Shown piece by piece: positions 48,254-60,160 of a DNA stretch of 64,000 bases. A model generated the notes under the pieces. It saw only the letters and a list, made by a program, of their open reading frames with translations, had not been told where the DNA came from and made no database searches. Position 1 is the first letter of the stretch. Each line of letters begins with the position of its first letter. The DNA is taken from assembly GCA_033439265.1 (NCBI GenBank), contig JAVTVX010000005.1, forward strand, positions 1,684,001-1,748,000. The letters are read 5' to 3'. Source of the DNA: Dillenia suffruticosa. Lineage: Eukaryota; Streptophyta; Magnoliopsida; Dilleniales; Dilleniaceae. The translations under genes and the position numbers were made by a program.

Positions 48254-50536
48254 GAGGAATTTGTAACCCAAGAACGCAGCAGCCGCGTGGTGCACTATTT
48301 TTTGAACGATTCTGCTGGAAATTCTATCCTTGTAGTTGTGGGAAATGAAAGGAGTCTTAGACACATGGTCTAGATTGTTGCTGAAGAGTTTCTTAATATT
48401 TCTGGGGCAGAGAATTCTGTCCATGTCGGCTTCAAATGGAAGTCCAGAAGGAAAGTTGTTGACTGGCTTACAGCCATGTTATCCAAGCAGCATCTTGCTG
48501 GTGATCTGGCGGGTATGTCTCATCTCATGTAGATATTTTGGCACTGAAAATCATATTGCTTTTGTTCTAGTTGGAAAATAATGTAGGAATAGTTAATAGT
48601 TCTACAATGTGGTTATGTAGAATCCACTTTATAACCCTTTGTCTTCCGTTTCGATGATCAAATGTAGTCGGATGCCCTTTCTTAAAATCAATTAGCACAT
48701 TGATGAGATCTCTACACTACTAGAAAACGGACTTTCAGCGAACGAGAAATCCGTCGCTGAAAGTGCCTTTTCCGTCGCTGAAAGTAATCAGTGACGGATT
48801 TTTTCCGTCGCTAAATCCGTCGCAAAAAGTGATCCAGCTAATTTTTAGCAACCGATTTTTTTTCCGTCGCAGATATCAGCATCAGATTAGCAACGGAAAA
48901 ATATCCGTCGCTAAAACTGAAAAAAAAAAAAACGAGAAAACAAAACAACTCGAACCCGGGCGCTGATGTTTGTATATGAACACTCTTATTACTAAACCAA
49001 ACAAGTCATCTACTAATATATCTTTCCTTTTTTTTACTTATTATCTTTATTTCATATTTCTTATTAATATTAGAATAATATAAAATTATAATTTATTATA
49101 AAATAATTTTATTATTACTTAAAATAAAATAATAAAAAATTTTAAAAAATAAATTAATATTATTCTTTACAAAATAAAATAAAAATAATAAGAATTATTA
49201 AATAAAATTTTAAAATTAAAAATTAAAAATAATTTATTATAAAATAATAAAATAATTTTATTCTTACTTAAAATAAAAAATAAAAAATTTGCAAAAATAA
49301 AATAATATTACTCTTTGAAAAAAAATAATAATTAGAATTATTAAATAAAATTAAAAAATAAAAATAAAAAATAAAATAAAAAATAAAAAAATAAAAAAAT
49401 AAAAAAAATAAAAAAAATAAAAAAAATAAAAAAAATAACAAAATAAAAAAAATAACAAAATAAACAAAATAACAAAATAAAAAAATAACAAAATAAAAAA
49501 ATAACAAAATAACAAAATAAAAAAATAAAAAATAAAATAATAAAATAAAAAAATAAAAAAAAAATCCGTCGCTAATTTTTCGTCGCTAATCCGTCGCTAA
49601 AACCTGTAAATATATTTTTTTTAATTTTTTTTTTCCTTCACCAATTCACCGACCGAAATTAGCGACGGAATATTTCCGTCGCTAAAAATTCCGTCGATAA
49701 TTCATCGTTGATAATTTTATAATATTTAAAAAAATTTTTTTTTAAGGATTTAGCGATGGAAATATATCCGTCGCTAATTTTCATCGCTAATCTGTCGTTA
49801 ATCTCTCGGTAAAAAATTCGACGTTAATCCGTTGTAAATCCGTCGCAATTACTGACGGATATTTGTCCGTCGGTAATTTTTCGTCGCTGAATCCGTGTTT
49901 TCTAGTAGTGCTAGTTGTTGTTGTTCATGTTGCACACATCTTTGCATGTTAATATGTGAGTTATCTGTTGACTGTCGTCCATGCAGCTTTGCATGTAAGC
50001 TAATTAACCGCAAAATTCATATTCAAGATTATGGAATGGTATCACATTCATGAGACATGATTGATACAACGAGAAAATGTCTAAATTCAATTAGGTTTGT
50101 ACTAGATTACATTTTCTTCTATCAAAAAGAAAATTACACATATTTCATGATTGGAGCTTTAGGCATAACTGGTATACTTGTAAAAAAAAAAAATAATCCT
50201 TGCTAACTTGGGACTACTAAATTTCTTATCCAATTTCTATGACAGAATCCCCGATGGATGAATCAAGACATACTGTAGGGCTGCTCAAATTTCCAGTGAC
50301 CGGATGTAGCACTGCAGAGTCTCACTTACCGGATTATATGGTTTTTATATTTTATGTCTCAGTTGTTCATAAAATTGACGCTTTTAAAACTGTGTTCTAA
50401 CTTCTTTCTTAGTGCCATTTTGCCAGAAACTTGAAGGGACAAAAATCAGACGTCATGTGGTCAGGTGTTCCGTAGAGATGTGGAAGACCACTCGAGCACT
50501 ACCCATCTTTTTGTAGAAACACCACAATAAATCCGG
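48254..50536 (+). pseudogene. agenet/BAH-domain gene fragment with two in-frame stops
   Basis: Three phase-compatible exons: 48254-48512, 50246-50340 and 50413 to about 50536. Exon 1 reads EEFVTQERSSRVVHYFLNDS, then GNSILVVVGNERSLRHMV, a TAG stop at 48371-48373, IVAEEFLNISGAENSVHVGF and KWKSRRKVVDWLTAMLSKQH. Exon 2 reads ESPMDESRHTVGLLKFPV. Exon 3 reads KGQKSDVMWSGVP, a TAG where the family appears to have Trp, then RCGRPLEHYPSFCRNTTI. The block around VMWSGVP...LEHYPSFCRN resembles the start of the BAH region of plant agenet/BAH-domain proteins (At1g68580-like) as I remember them. No start and no later exons were found. With two stops and missing ends it should be non-functional. Intron 1 contains a CACTA element. 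Confidence 0.6.
48715..49910. mobile_element. non-autonomous CACTA (En/Spm-like) transposon
   Basis: A 1196 bp element with terminal inverted repeats CACTACTAGAAAAC at the left end and the same sequence, read inverted, at the right end (GTTTTCTAGTAGTG). It is flanked by the 3 bp duplication CTA (48712-48714 and 49911-49913). Both ends carry many subterminal copies of TCCGTCGCTAA-type motifs in either orientation, the usual transposase-binding arrays of CACTA elements. The centre is AT-rich with an AAAAT/AAAATAAC repeat (about 49,360-49,560). It encodes no transposase. It sits inside intron 1 of the agenet/BAH-like pseudogene. Confidence 0.9.
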
Positions 50537-51328
50537 TAAGGATTTGCAGATTACTGATAGAAAAGATGCAACTGATGAATGTTGTCAAACCACACAGGTG
50601 CATCTGGTACTATGCCAGGCACTATCTGTATGGTGCTTCCTTCAGAGGAATGACTTCCAATGTACGCATTATGTGTCCATGTATGGTGCCTCATCAATGT
50701 GGTGTTCGAGTAAAACCATGATAGAGGAAGAGAGGCAAGATGGTTGGAGATATATAACCATGGATAGACTAGGAGGGCAACAAGAATTTGGATAAAACCG
50801 GACTATCCCCTGAAAGAATACCGCGAGCAAGAAGGACCGAGTGGGAGCTTATTTCGATAGTGAATCAATAAGCAATCATTATAGATTGTGTTACATTAAC
50901 TTCAAAGCGTGAATATAGGTCAATCATGTGGGATGATGGAAACAAAATCACAATAGTTAAAACAAATATGACCTAAAAATAACTCAAGATCTTAGACAAG
51001 CAAAATCTTTGTATTTGTATAAATCCAAGACATTTGATTCCTAATCGCATTTGCAGTATCAAGTGTTTGGTTCAACATTAGCATAATAAATAAATAAATA
51101 AATAAATAAATGAAGTATCTGGACTGTGATTCTGTGACGGCCATCTATTTCAATATTTTTGTTGATTCCTTTGTAGGAATATCTGAAGAAGAATGTGTTG
51201 ATTAGCAGTTTCAGACAAGGCCTTTTGTAAATTTATAGCACAATTTTTTTTTTCTCGTGAGACCCAAAATTACTGCAACTCAATGCGTTTATATAGAAGC
51301 AAGCCCTTTTATATATAAGAATGACAAA
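50537..51328. other. non-coding DNA after the pseudogene
   Basis: No recognised gene. A short plus-strand open frame near 50,544-50,795 may include further decayed exons of the agenet/BAH-like gene, but no motif could be matched. A TAAA repeat lies near 51,087-51,110. Confidence 0.35.
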
Positions 51329-51661
51329 GGGTTGTGATAGGAATCGATGACTGTGGAGACCTTCCCTGGTATGTGTTTCCTTTAAATATGGTTTTGTGAT
51401 TTTTTTTACTGTCACATTCATTTGCCTACTTGCCCTCTTCATCAGATACATTTTCTTTTTCTCTTTGGAAATTATCAGGCTAAAACTTCGATGAGAAGGG
51501 GTTGTGATAGGAATCGATGACTATGGAGACCTTCCCTGGTATGTGATTCCTTTAAATATGGTTTTGTAATTTTTTTACGTCACATATTCATTTGCCTACT
51601 TGCTCTCTTCATGAGATACATTTTCTTTTTATCTTTGGGGGAAATTATCAGGTGAAAACTT
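51329..51661. repeat. tandem duplication, about 170 bp x 2
   Basis: Copies at about 51329-51498 and 51499-51661 share GGTTGTGATAGGAATCGATG, GGAGACCTTCCCTGGTATGT and ATTTGCCTACTTGC, with few differences. This is a fairly recent non-coding duplication. Confidence 0.9.
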
Positions 51662-52578
51662 CTTCCTGAATATACATAAAATGAATTTAAGGGTATCCAG
51701 AGACAGGTTGGGACACCAGTGGGTTGATATTGAAACAAGCTCGCCATACCACCTACTCGCAGGCCACACGAAGTTCCAAGCGGTACTAAATCCGATTGGG
51801 AAGAAAGGAGGCCATAGTACTAAATTCGATAGGGAAAGGCATTGGTACAAGTTAAGAAAGCAATCTTAACGATATAGTTATAACAACGTGAATGCATGAA
51901 GCCATATCGAACTTCATGACTCTCCAGCAGCAGCCCGGCAACAGACCTTGATACTGCAATACAGGAACTGAGGTGGAGACATCAGTAAGTACTTAGGTGT
52001 TAGGATTTTGGTAAATAACATTAGGAATGCCACGGAGATTATAAGTTTATTACATTGTTGTTGTTTTTTTTTTTTTTTTTTTTGATTAAACTGTTTCTGG
52101 GGACATTATACAAACAGTTGTTCGATTTAAAGGGAAATTATAGGTTTATTAAGGACCTCAAATCTTCATGCTCTTGATGTATTTCTATGTCGTACTATGC
52201 ACCAATATCAAGTTTTAAAGCAATGCCATAGCTATTTATTATCACCATAAAGCTACTGGGACTAATTCAAAAAAAAAAAAAAAAAAAAAAAAAAAGGAAA
52301 AAAGGAAAGATAGGACAATCCCAACAAAACCTGAAGTTCAAAAAACATGAAACTCTTATTACTAGAAACCAATAGAAATGGTCAAATCAAAACTACATTT
52401 TTTTTGCCGAGTAATTCGAGGATCTAGAACCCTTGTCACGCAAAGCATTCAAAAACCATAATAGATACCTAGAAACTAATATTTTCTATACAAGAAATAA
52501 TCAATACTATGCCTGGGTTGAACCCTCCCATATCAAAATTGATCCTACACCTAAACTATGAAAGAAAAAAAAATGAAA

Positions 52579-53307
52579 TTACAATTTTAGCCAATTATCG
52601 CCATCAATAAAAGTAAAATTCAGGAAAGCCATTGCAGCAGCTTCGTTCCGAAAAGATTTCATCCAACTAACCCTTTTGCTGGTATCTGCTCCCTTGCCCA
52701 TGTTATTATACTCTGCGAAAAAGATGGTGCTGCACATAATAAAACATTAGTATAAATTTTAAGAAGTATCATGAGTTAAAGTATTTGTTTGTACCTCAAA
52801 GGTTTATCCCAGTTCGTCCATCCCGAAGGAATAATAATATTACTAACATTGCAGTACGAAAATACTACTCGGGAATAACCTCCCCAAGCTCTTCCTAGAT
52901 AGATACTACCGGTGCCGTCAATTGTACAATTGACGAATGAAAACCCGGTATCATCTGGACTATCCCTGTGGTGAGCTGCAATTGATCCTGTATCTATTGC
53001 CGTTGATCTAAGATGGCAATCCTATTTGGGGGAAAAAAAAACTAAAATTAAAAAATATGTTTTAAAATTTTGATTAAAAAAGTAAAAGTTGTTGAGAAAT
53101 GATACCTGATAGAGTGATTTGGCAGTACCAAAAATAAAATCTACAAAACCTTCTATGTAACACTGATAAAAGTAATGACTTCCTCTATCATCCAAAAGGG
53201 TGTCTTGGGACCCAACAATCCTCACTTTATACAGCATGGCTTTGTCCCCGCTCAGTCTCAATGCCACGGCTTGGGCACCTTCTTCTCCTTCCACTGCAAC
53301 TACTGTG

Positions 53308-53354
<47 letters not shown>

Positions 53355-54355
53355 TAATATTTTATTAAAATTTTAACCAAATTTGTATAAAAAAATTGTG
53401 AAAAAGAAAAATATACCTCAAAGGTGATACCGGTAGCAACAAAATAGTCAGAATAAATGGTGACTGATCCAGTATCAACGGTGCCTATTTCACCAACAAC
53501 GGTATTGTTAATGACTATTTTATCAGATGCTTTGTCGTGCCAAGTGATCTTTGTGATTGAAGGGTCGTCTGGGCTTCCTATAAATGATATATATGGCTTT
53601 GTGCTGGGCACAATGACCTTTTCTCTGCAATAAAAAATTCCAATTTAATAAAGCAATCAGCTTACATGGAAAAACTGCAGCTTCTTCCCTCATCATAAAC
53701 AAAATAATAATAATAATAAAGCAAAAATATATCATTGTTAAACACGATTGTCCAAGAAAATTCTTCCCCCCCCCCTAAGAGCCAAATCAAGCTTTTGATA
53801 GCTGAAAAAAAAATTGAGAGAAAAATGCAAACTTCCCATATAGCCAATTTTCATTGTGAATAATCCCCACGTTGCTACTTTTACGACCCACTAATCCAAC
53901 AGAAGGGGGGGGGGACCCGTGATTGGAAACTTAAAATTTGAGCGGTTTTGCAATATAAGAATGAAACCAACACAGAAGCAAATACTCAACTCCTGAAACC
54001 ATAATCATAAATTAAAAATCAAAATAAAAAAATAAAAATGGAAAGAGAAATAAGAATGCATAAAAGCTCACCTATAAATTCCAGGACTGATATAAATTTT
54101 AACTCTTTTAGAATTGTTTTCAGGAACCATATCAACAGCACCTTGAACAGTCTCAGAATGTCCAAAACCATACTTGTTTACTATTAAAACACGACTTTGA
54201 TCAAAATTATTTCGAAAATACCATCCCGGCCATTTCCAAGTTATTTGCATATCATCCCATGTAATATAAGTATTTGCACAAAAACCTCCTTGAAAATTCA
54301 ACCAAAATCCTACCAAAACCACCAACCATATCAAGGAACTATGAAAAGAAGCCAT
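52579..54355 (-). CDS. pectin methylesterase, QRT1-like, copy A
   Basis: A secreted pectinesterase (carbohydrate esterase family 8) that removes methyl groups from cell-wall homogalacturonan. Five minus-strand exons join in phase: 54355-54072, 53624-53417, 53309-53106, 53021-52795 and 52729-52579, giving 357 residues. There is a signal peptide (about 1-26) and no inhibitor-like pro-domain. Family motifs are all present: GIYREKV, GAQAVALR (Gln177), GSQDTL (Asp200), VDFIFG (Asp221) and YLGRAWG (Arg276, Trp278). YITWDDMQITWKWPGWYF and VQGAVDMVPENNSKRVKIYI place it near QUARTET1-type esterases, which act in pollen tetrad separation, but its substrate tissue is not shown by sequence. The TATA-like box is about 115 bp upstream. 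It is almost identical to the gene at 61369-63124. Confidence 0.93.
53311..53350. repeat. (TA)n microsatellite in esterase copy A intron 2
   Basis: About 40 bases of TA repeat adjoining the exon 3 acceptor, read on the minus strand. The corresponding intron of copy B has only about 20 bases, with one interruption. Confidence 0.95.
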
Positions 54356-54465
54356 GTTTGTTGATCGAGTTGAGAATCAAAGGTGTACGTGAATGAAGAG
54401 AATGAACAAAGGAGGAGGCTGAGAATCAGAGGTGAAGGTGAATGAAGAGAATGAATGGAGGAGGG

Positions 54466-54476
54466 TTATTATATAG
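54466..54476 (-). promoter_or_regulatory. candidate TATA box of esterase copy A
   Basis: The minus strand reads CTATATAATAA, about 115 bp upstream of the start codon. The same sequence at the same distance is kept in copy B (63235-63245). Confidence 0.55.
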
Positions 54477-54770
54477 AGGAGGGTATAGAGGAGGGTATTG
54501 GTGTTAGAGTTGTTATGAAATTCATCATGTGAAAATGCGATAACTATGAGCATTCTTAAAGAAGAAGAAAGAGAAGTAGAGTTAGAATCAAAGAGGTGAG
54601 AGAATACAAAGATGATTGGTTAGAGATAGAGGGAAAAATGAAGAAGTGGAAGAGGAGGAGAGTTGTGAATGGGGAAGAAGTTCATGAGATGTGTGCTACT
54701 TACAATGATAAAGACGAAGGGAATTTTTTAAGCAACTCAAATGCTTATTAATGGCAAAGGTGGGATGCTT

Positions 54771-56720
54771 TTTTGTGTGATTTGAGTAGTTATTAAGTAC
54801 TTTGAGTTTGCGGTTATGATTTTTTAAGCTGAAAAACTGTATTAGATTTTCATCCGTGCCCTTCAATTTTAAATATTATTTAAATTGACCCCTAATCATT
54901 TAATTGCAAGATAGAGTTGTGTCTTATTTGGATTCTAAGAAAAAATCAATTATGAGATAAAATTGTCTTTCATTATTACTTAAATTGACCACTAATAATT
55001 TAATTGCAAGAAAGTTGTATGTTATTTGGATTCTAACAGTTTGGTGATGAAAAATGGAAGGAAGGGGAGGATTTTAAAAAATCCATCCATGTTTCACAAA
55101 GCGATTTATTGGAGGGAAAAATTTCAAAAAATTTCGTAGAAAGTTATAAATCTAATTTTTTAATTCCATTGAATAAGTGGATTTTGAAGGGATTCTTTTA
55201 AAAATCTAAATGCTAAATTTATTTTTATATTCTCTATTTTACAAAGAATGAACTTTAAAATATTAAATTTGTGCATTTTGTTTGAATATATTTCCTCCAT
55301 TTTCTTGTCTAACCAAATGTGTTTTTCCTTTTTTTTTTTTTCTTTTATTTTTTACCTCCCTTTCTCATGAGGTTGCCAAACTATAAGAAAAAATCAATTG
55401 TAAGATAATATTGTGTCTTATTTGAATTTTTTTTGTGTGATTTGAGTCGTTATTCAGCACTTTGAATTTGCGGTTATGATTTCTTATACTAAAAAAACGT
55501 ATTGGATTTTCACCCGTGACCCTTCAATTTTCAATATAATTTAAATTGACTCTTAATCATTTAATTTCAAGATAGAGTTGTGCCTTATTTGGATTATAAG
55601 AAAAAATCAATTGTAAGACAAAATTGACTTTCATTATTATTTAAATTGATCATTAATAATTTAATTGCAAGATAAAGTTGTGTTTTATTTGAATTCTAAC
55701 GGGAGGTGAAAAATGGAAGGAAGGGGAGGTTTTAAAAAAATCCACCCACGTTTCACAAAGTGATTTATTGGAGGGCAAGATTTTGAAGAATTTGGTAGAA
55801 AATTCTAAATCTAATTTTTCAATCCCATTAAATTAGTAGATTTCGAAGGGATTTTTTTAGAAATCTAAATGCTAAATTTATTCTTATATTTTCTATTTTA
55901 AAAAGAATGAACTTTAAATATTAAATTTGTGCATATTTTTGAATATATTTTCTCCGTTTTCTTTGTCTAACCAAATGTGTTTTTTCTTTTCTTTTTTCTT
56001 TCTTACATTTTATTTTTTACCTCCCTTTCCCATGAGATTGCCAAACTGCAAGAAAAAATCAATTGTAAGATAAAATTGTGTCTAATTTGAATCTTTTTGT
56101 GTGATTTGTGTCGTTATTCAATGCTTTGAGTTTGCAGTTATGATTTTTTAAGCTGAAAAATCGTATTGGATTTTTACCTGTGACCCTTCAATTTTCAATA
56201 TTATTTAAATTGACCCCTAATCATTTAATTGCAAGATAGAGTTGTGCCTTGTTTGGATTTTAAGAAAAAATCAATTGTAAGATAAAATTGTCTTTCATTA
56301 TTATTTAAATTGACCACTAATAATTTAATTGCAAGATAAAGTTGTATCTTATTTGGATTCTAGCAGTCCAGTGGTGAAAAATGGAAGGAGGGGAGGTTTT
56401 TAAAAAATCCACCAACGCAAAGTGATTTATTATTTTTCAATCCCATTAAATCAGTGGATTTTGAAGGGATTTTTTTTTTAAAAAATCTAAATGCTAAATT
56501 TATTCTTATATTCTCTACTTTTACTATTTTAAAAAGAACGAATTTTAAAATATTAAATTTGTACATTTTTTTTAATATATTTCCTCCGTTCTCTGTCTAA
56601 CCAAATATTTTTTTTTCTTTTTTTTACCTCCCTTTCTCATGAGAATGCCAATCCGTAAGAAAAAATGAATTGTAAGATAAAATTATGTTTTATTTGAATT
56701 TTGAGGAAATTTCATAAAGA
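54771..56720. repeat. tandem array of three ~660 bp AT-rich units
   Basis: Units begin at GTGTGATTTG near 54775, 55435 and 56099, so the period is 660-664 bp. Each repeats, in order, GTTATGATTT, GTGACCCTTCAATTTT, TCATTTAATTGCAAGATAGA, AAAATGGAAGGA, AATCCATCCA and CATGAGATTGCCAA-type motifs. Each unit also has an internal two-fold repeat of a CTAATAATTTAATTGCAAGA-type block. No coding sequence. A further unit starts at 63517 upstream of copy B and runs off the window. Confidence 0.85.
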
Positions 56721-57282
56721 AATATCATTGTTTTTTATTATCAAAAGTAACAATTTGAGTAAATGTACGCGATTTTCAATTTTTAGACATCTTTGTAAAT
56801 AATAAAAAGTTTTGTACAATAAATAGAAAGTTACTATCTTTTTTCTCCTTTAGTTTTATTAAATAACCATATTGATCTCGTTTATTTTTATCATATACAT
56901 GATTTGAATATGATATTTTATTTTAAAAAATTATTAATATTTGACCATTTTTCTTTTTTATTTTTATTTTTTTTATTTGATTATAGGTATTTAAAAACTT
57001 AATTTATCTGATCCGAGTAGTTGTGGAGTTTAAATTAAACATAAACTATTTTAACCCTTATTTTTTTTAAGAGTTAATTTTGAAATTTTAATTAAACAAG
57101 TCCTGTGGTAGCTACGATACGTTATATTTTCATGTTGAATGTACTCGTAAGGTGCTTAGTCAACTAGGGCCCAATTTCAAATAAGCCCATTGTAATCAGC
57201 TCACCCGAAGAAAGGAGAGAGAACTGCAGGGACATTTGGATCAACCCCGAAACAAGTTCGAGTAGGAAAAAGAGAGAGAACG
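56721..57282. other. AT-rich DNA upstream of the plastid uS10 pseudogene
   Basis: No gene recognised. The last 150 bp should contain the former promoter and leader of the uS10 gene. A GA-rich stretch lies at 57,212-57,282. Confidence 0.5.
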
Positions 57283-58432
57283 ATGGCTTCAATTTCTGCA
57301 GCATTATTTCGATCACTTTCTTCACAAAATTCCTCAATCTCTAAAACTCCAAACTTATGTTCTTTCTCTTTCTCCTCAAATTTCTTAAAATTGAAAAGCC
57401 CAAAACCCTCTCATTCCTCAATTGTTTTTGCTGCTCCTGAAGTGTTGGATTCTCCAGAAACCTAAACTCTCCTGAGTCCGACACCCTTGGGGTTTGTGAA
57501 TTTTATCTTTGTGCCCTTACAGCATTTTTGTTTAAGCTGTCATTTTTAATTGGTTTTTATTTATTTGTTTGTTCAATTATTAGGTTGAAGGAGCTGAAAT
57601 TCTTGCTTCTGCACCACTCAGTATCAGTTCTGATGCGGAAAAGGTAACGTTTTTTGAGATTCCCGGTTGTGAATTATGTTTATATGACAAACGTCATTGC
57701 ACTTTTCTTTTAAAGATAATTTTAGGGAAATATGTTTGTGTATGATTATTTAGATTTTTTTGGATGAAGGAAGTATGTAGTTTATTGAGGTTATAATTTT
57801 CAATATGTGAAATTGTTGAATATGCTATAATTGAGTTAAACATATAAGGTTTTTTTTTGGGGGGGGGGGATGGGAAAGATTGTGGGATCAGAAGAAAAAA
57901 TTGCTATGTGCAAATCTGAGATGATTAATATATGTAGGAAGAGATGCAAGAAAAGAAGCATACAACTATCATGTGCATTTGGTGCAAAAAAGATATGCTT
58001 TATTTTTGAATGGCAGGAGATAGTTTTTCTATAAAACAAGTTGATTAAAAACTAGGTTTTGCAATTTTTTTTATAATCTTTGAGTTATAAATATATATAC
58101 ATTGTGATTGCAGAATGAGCTCAATTGTTTTGTGTGTTTGATAGTCTTGAGTTCTGTCTCATGAGGCAAGCGACTGTTCAATTTGAAAATATGTTTAGGT
58201 TGTAAGAACTGTGTTAATAAAACATCCTTCAAGATGAGTGATGTGAAATTAAAATTCACAAACAGCTTTCATTTAAATATGGTAGGATGACAAGCGGAAC
58301 AGTTCAAAAGGTTAGGATATATATATTGATAGTGCCTCTTCTTTAAATGGTTTCCGGTGGTGCACCACAGACATGAGATTTATTTAAAACTTTTCATAGG
58401 AAAATGGTCATTAGTTTGGGTTGACCAGTCGG

Positions 58433-58435
<3 letters not shown>

Positions 58436-58469
<34 letters not shown>
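58436..58469. repeat. poly-T run in pseudogene intron 2
   Basis: An uninterrupted T tract of about 34 bases. It could be the reverse-oriented tail of an old retroposon, but no body was recognised. Confidence 0.9.
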
Positions 58470-58471
<2 letters not shown>

Positions 58472-60117
58472 CCTTTGATGGAATCACATAAATTTCCATC
58501 ATCAAGAGGGTTAAAGCATACAAACTGACATTCTATTGGAGCCTGTGATTAGCCACTAATGCCTTAGCGTGAAATAAGATAATAAGAGCAAAGAGTAATC
58601 AAGGTGAGTGATGAGAGTTATGTCTCTGTGATGAGAAGATGTAAAAAGTAATTTGCCACGTTTAGGTTTTATACTTTATTGTGTAATGGGTGCATGAGAA
58701 GCTGTTTATGATTCCGTTTCTACCTGTTCTTCTATTGGTTTTAAAATCTGTGACTGATCATGTCTCCATGAGACAGAGAGGTATGCTTATATCTCCTCTT
58801 GGACTTATTAACTGCAATATACAGCATATAATTGAATCTAAATCCTCATTTCATTCTTGTATGTGCAAGTCCTATCTACTGACCTTGGATCAGTCCCGTC
58901 CGTATTATGGGATGTCTTGGGATGGCTTTAATGAATTTTTGTTGCCATAATATCACTTTGTTGATGTTTCTACTTCTACTTCTGAAGTTATTGTGCTTTT
59001 GCAAATTGGATAACGCTCTATTATTATTGAATAATAAAAAAAATACAACATAATTAAAGTTGGGATATAAATCTTTAGAGAGACAGGACTCTGGCTACAT
59101 AATACAGAAAAGTTTGATTATTGTTTTGCGTGAGAGTGAGCACCTCTATCACATTGTAACAGAAGAAGATAATTACGACAGGGAGTGGACGACCACTGGG
59201 GCTACATGTGTCTTCTAGTGTGTGGTTTAAGATGAGTAGTCATCATATGCTGCTGTTGGAATCTTAAATGCTACAAAATTTAATGAATTTGAAGTGAGTT
59301 CAATAAAATTTAGCAAGGATGACAACAATTAATAGATTTGGTTGTGAATAAAATTCACTCTTTTCCAATCAAAAATAAGAATTTTAGGTTTCCTTGTTAT
59401 ATTTCTCAACTCTGATCACTATTCAAATTAATATTAGATTGAGATTTTGAATTCAAACTCACAAATCAGCAACTTAGCTCAGGACTTTTTCTGGTTGGAC
59501 AAGGGTTAGATAAACTTAACACCATAATGGTATCCACATTGTATATACCCTATCTTTTCCTTGGGGTCCTTTTATTGCTCTTTTAAATAAACGAATATTT
59601 TATTGCAACTGATATCTTACTATTATAGTAGGAAATGTAGTGGCATATATACATGATGGCATCATGGCTGTGCCTTTATCATAATTAACTCTCTTCAATC
59701 GAAAGTGTTCATTACTCTAGCATCCTTGCAATATTTCAAGCCATTTCTGTAGGTTCACTTTAGTGAGACTTTCCTTTTTTCTTTAGGAAATTGTTGATGA
59801 CTATATTTGGCCCACCCAATGTCCAGATATCATATAGACCCGAGCTCTATTTAAACCTAAACAAATGTCAGTATATCATACAACTTCCATTCTAAATTTA
59901 AAGTTCTTAAACAAAACATAAGAATGGTTAGCCTCTTGTAAATTTCAATTATTGTCTCCATTCATTGATTGCCATATCATTAAATTTGTCACTACATTAA
60001 TTTCTGTAAAATATTTCACTGGAATAGTTTCTGAAAGAATCTTATCTAAGTGGGGAAGAACGGGCTGATTCTTTAAGCATTGATAACACTGAGTTCATTC
60101 TCAAATAACCTGGCAAG

Positions 60118-60160
60118 GAACTTTAACATGGAAGGGGGAACTTTAACATGGAAGGGAAAT
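60118..60160. repeat. short tandem duplication
   Basis: GGAACTTTAACATGGAAGGG occurs twice in succession in intron 2 of the uS10 pseudogene. Confidence 0.85.

Larger units (their letters stand above)
52096..54770. repeat. segmental duplication copy A (partner at about 60,902-63,510)
   Basis: Similarity to the second copy begins at GGGACATTAT (A) and GGGACATTTTAT (B). It runs through the whole pectin methylesterase gene, its introns and promoter, and into the AT-rich repeat upstream. The copies differ by scattered substitutions and by microsatellite length. The offset is about 8.8 kb. Confidence 0.9.

Noticed and set aside
48140..48424. 94-residue minus-strand frame
   Set aside because: It is antisense to the agenet/BAH-like pseudogene exon, whose plus-strand reading is clearly coding-like.
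49268..49507. 79-residue Phe-rich minus-strand frame
   Set aside because: It is a translation of the AAAAT/AAAATAAC simple repeat inside the CACTA element.
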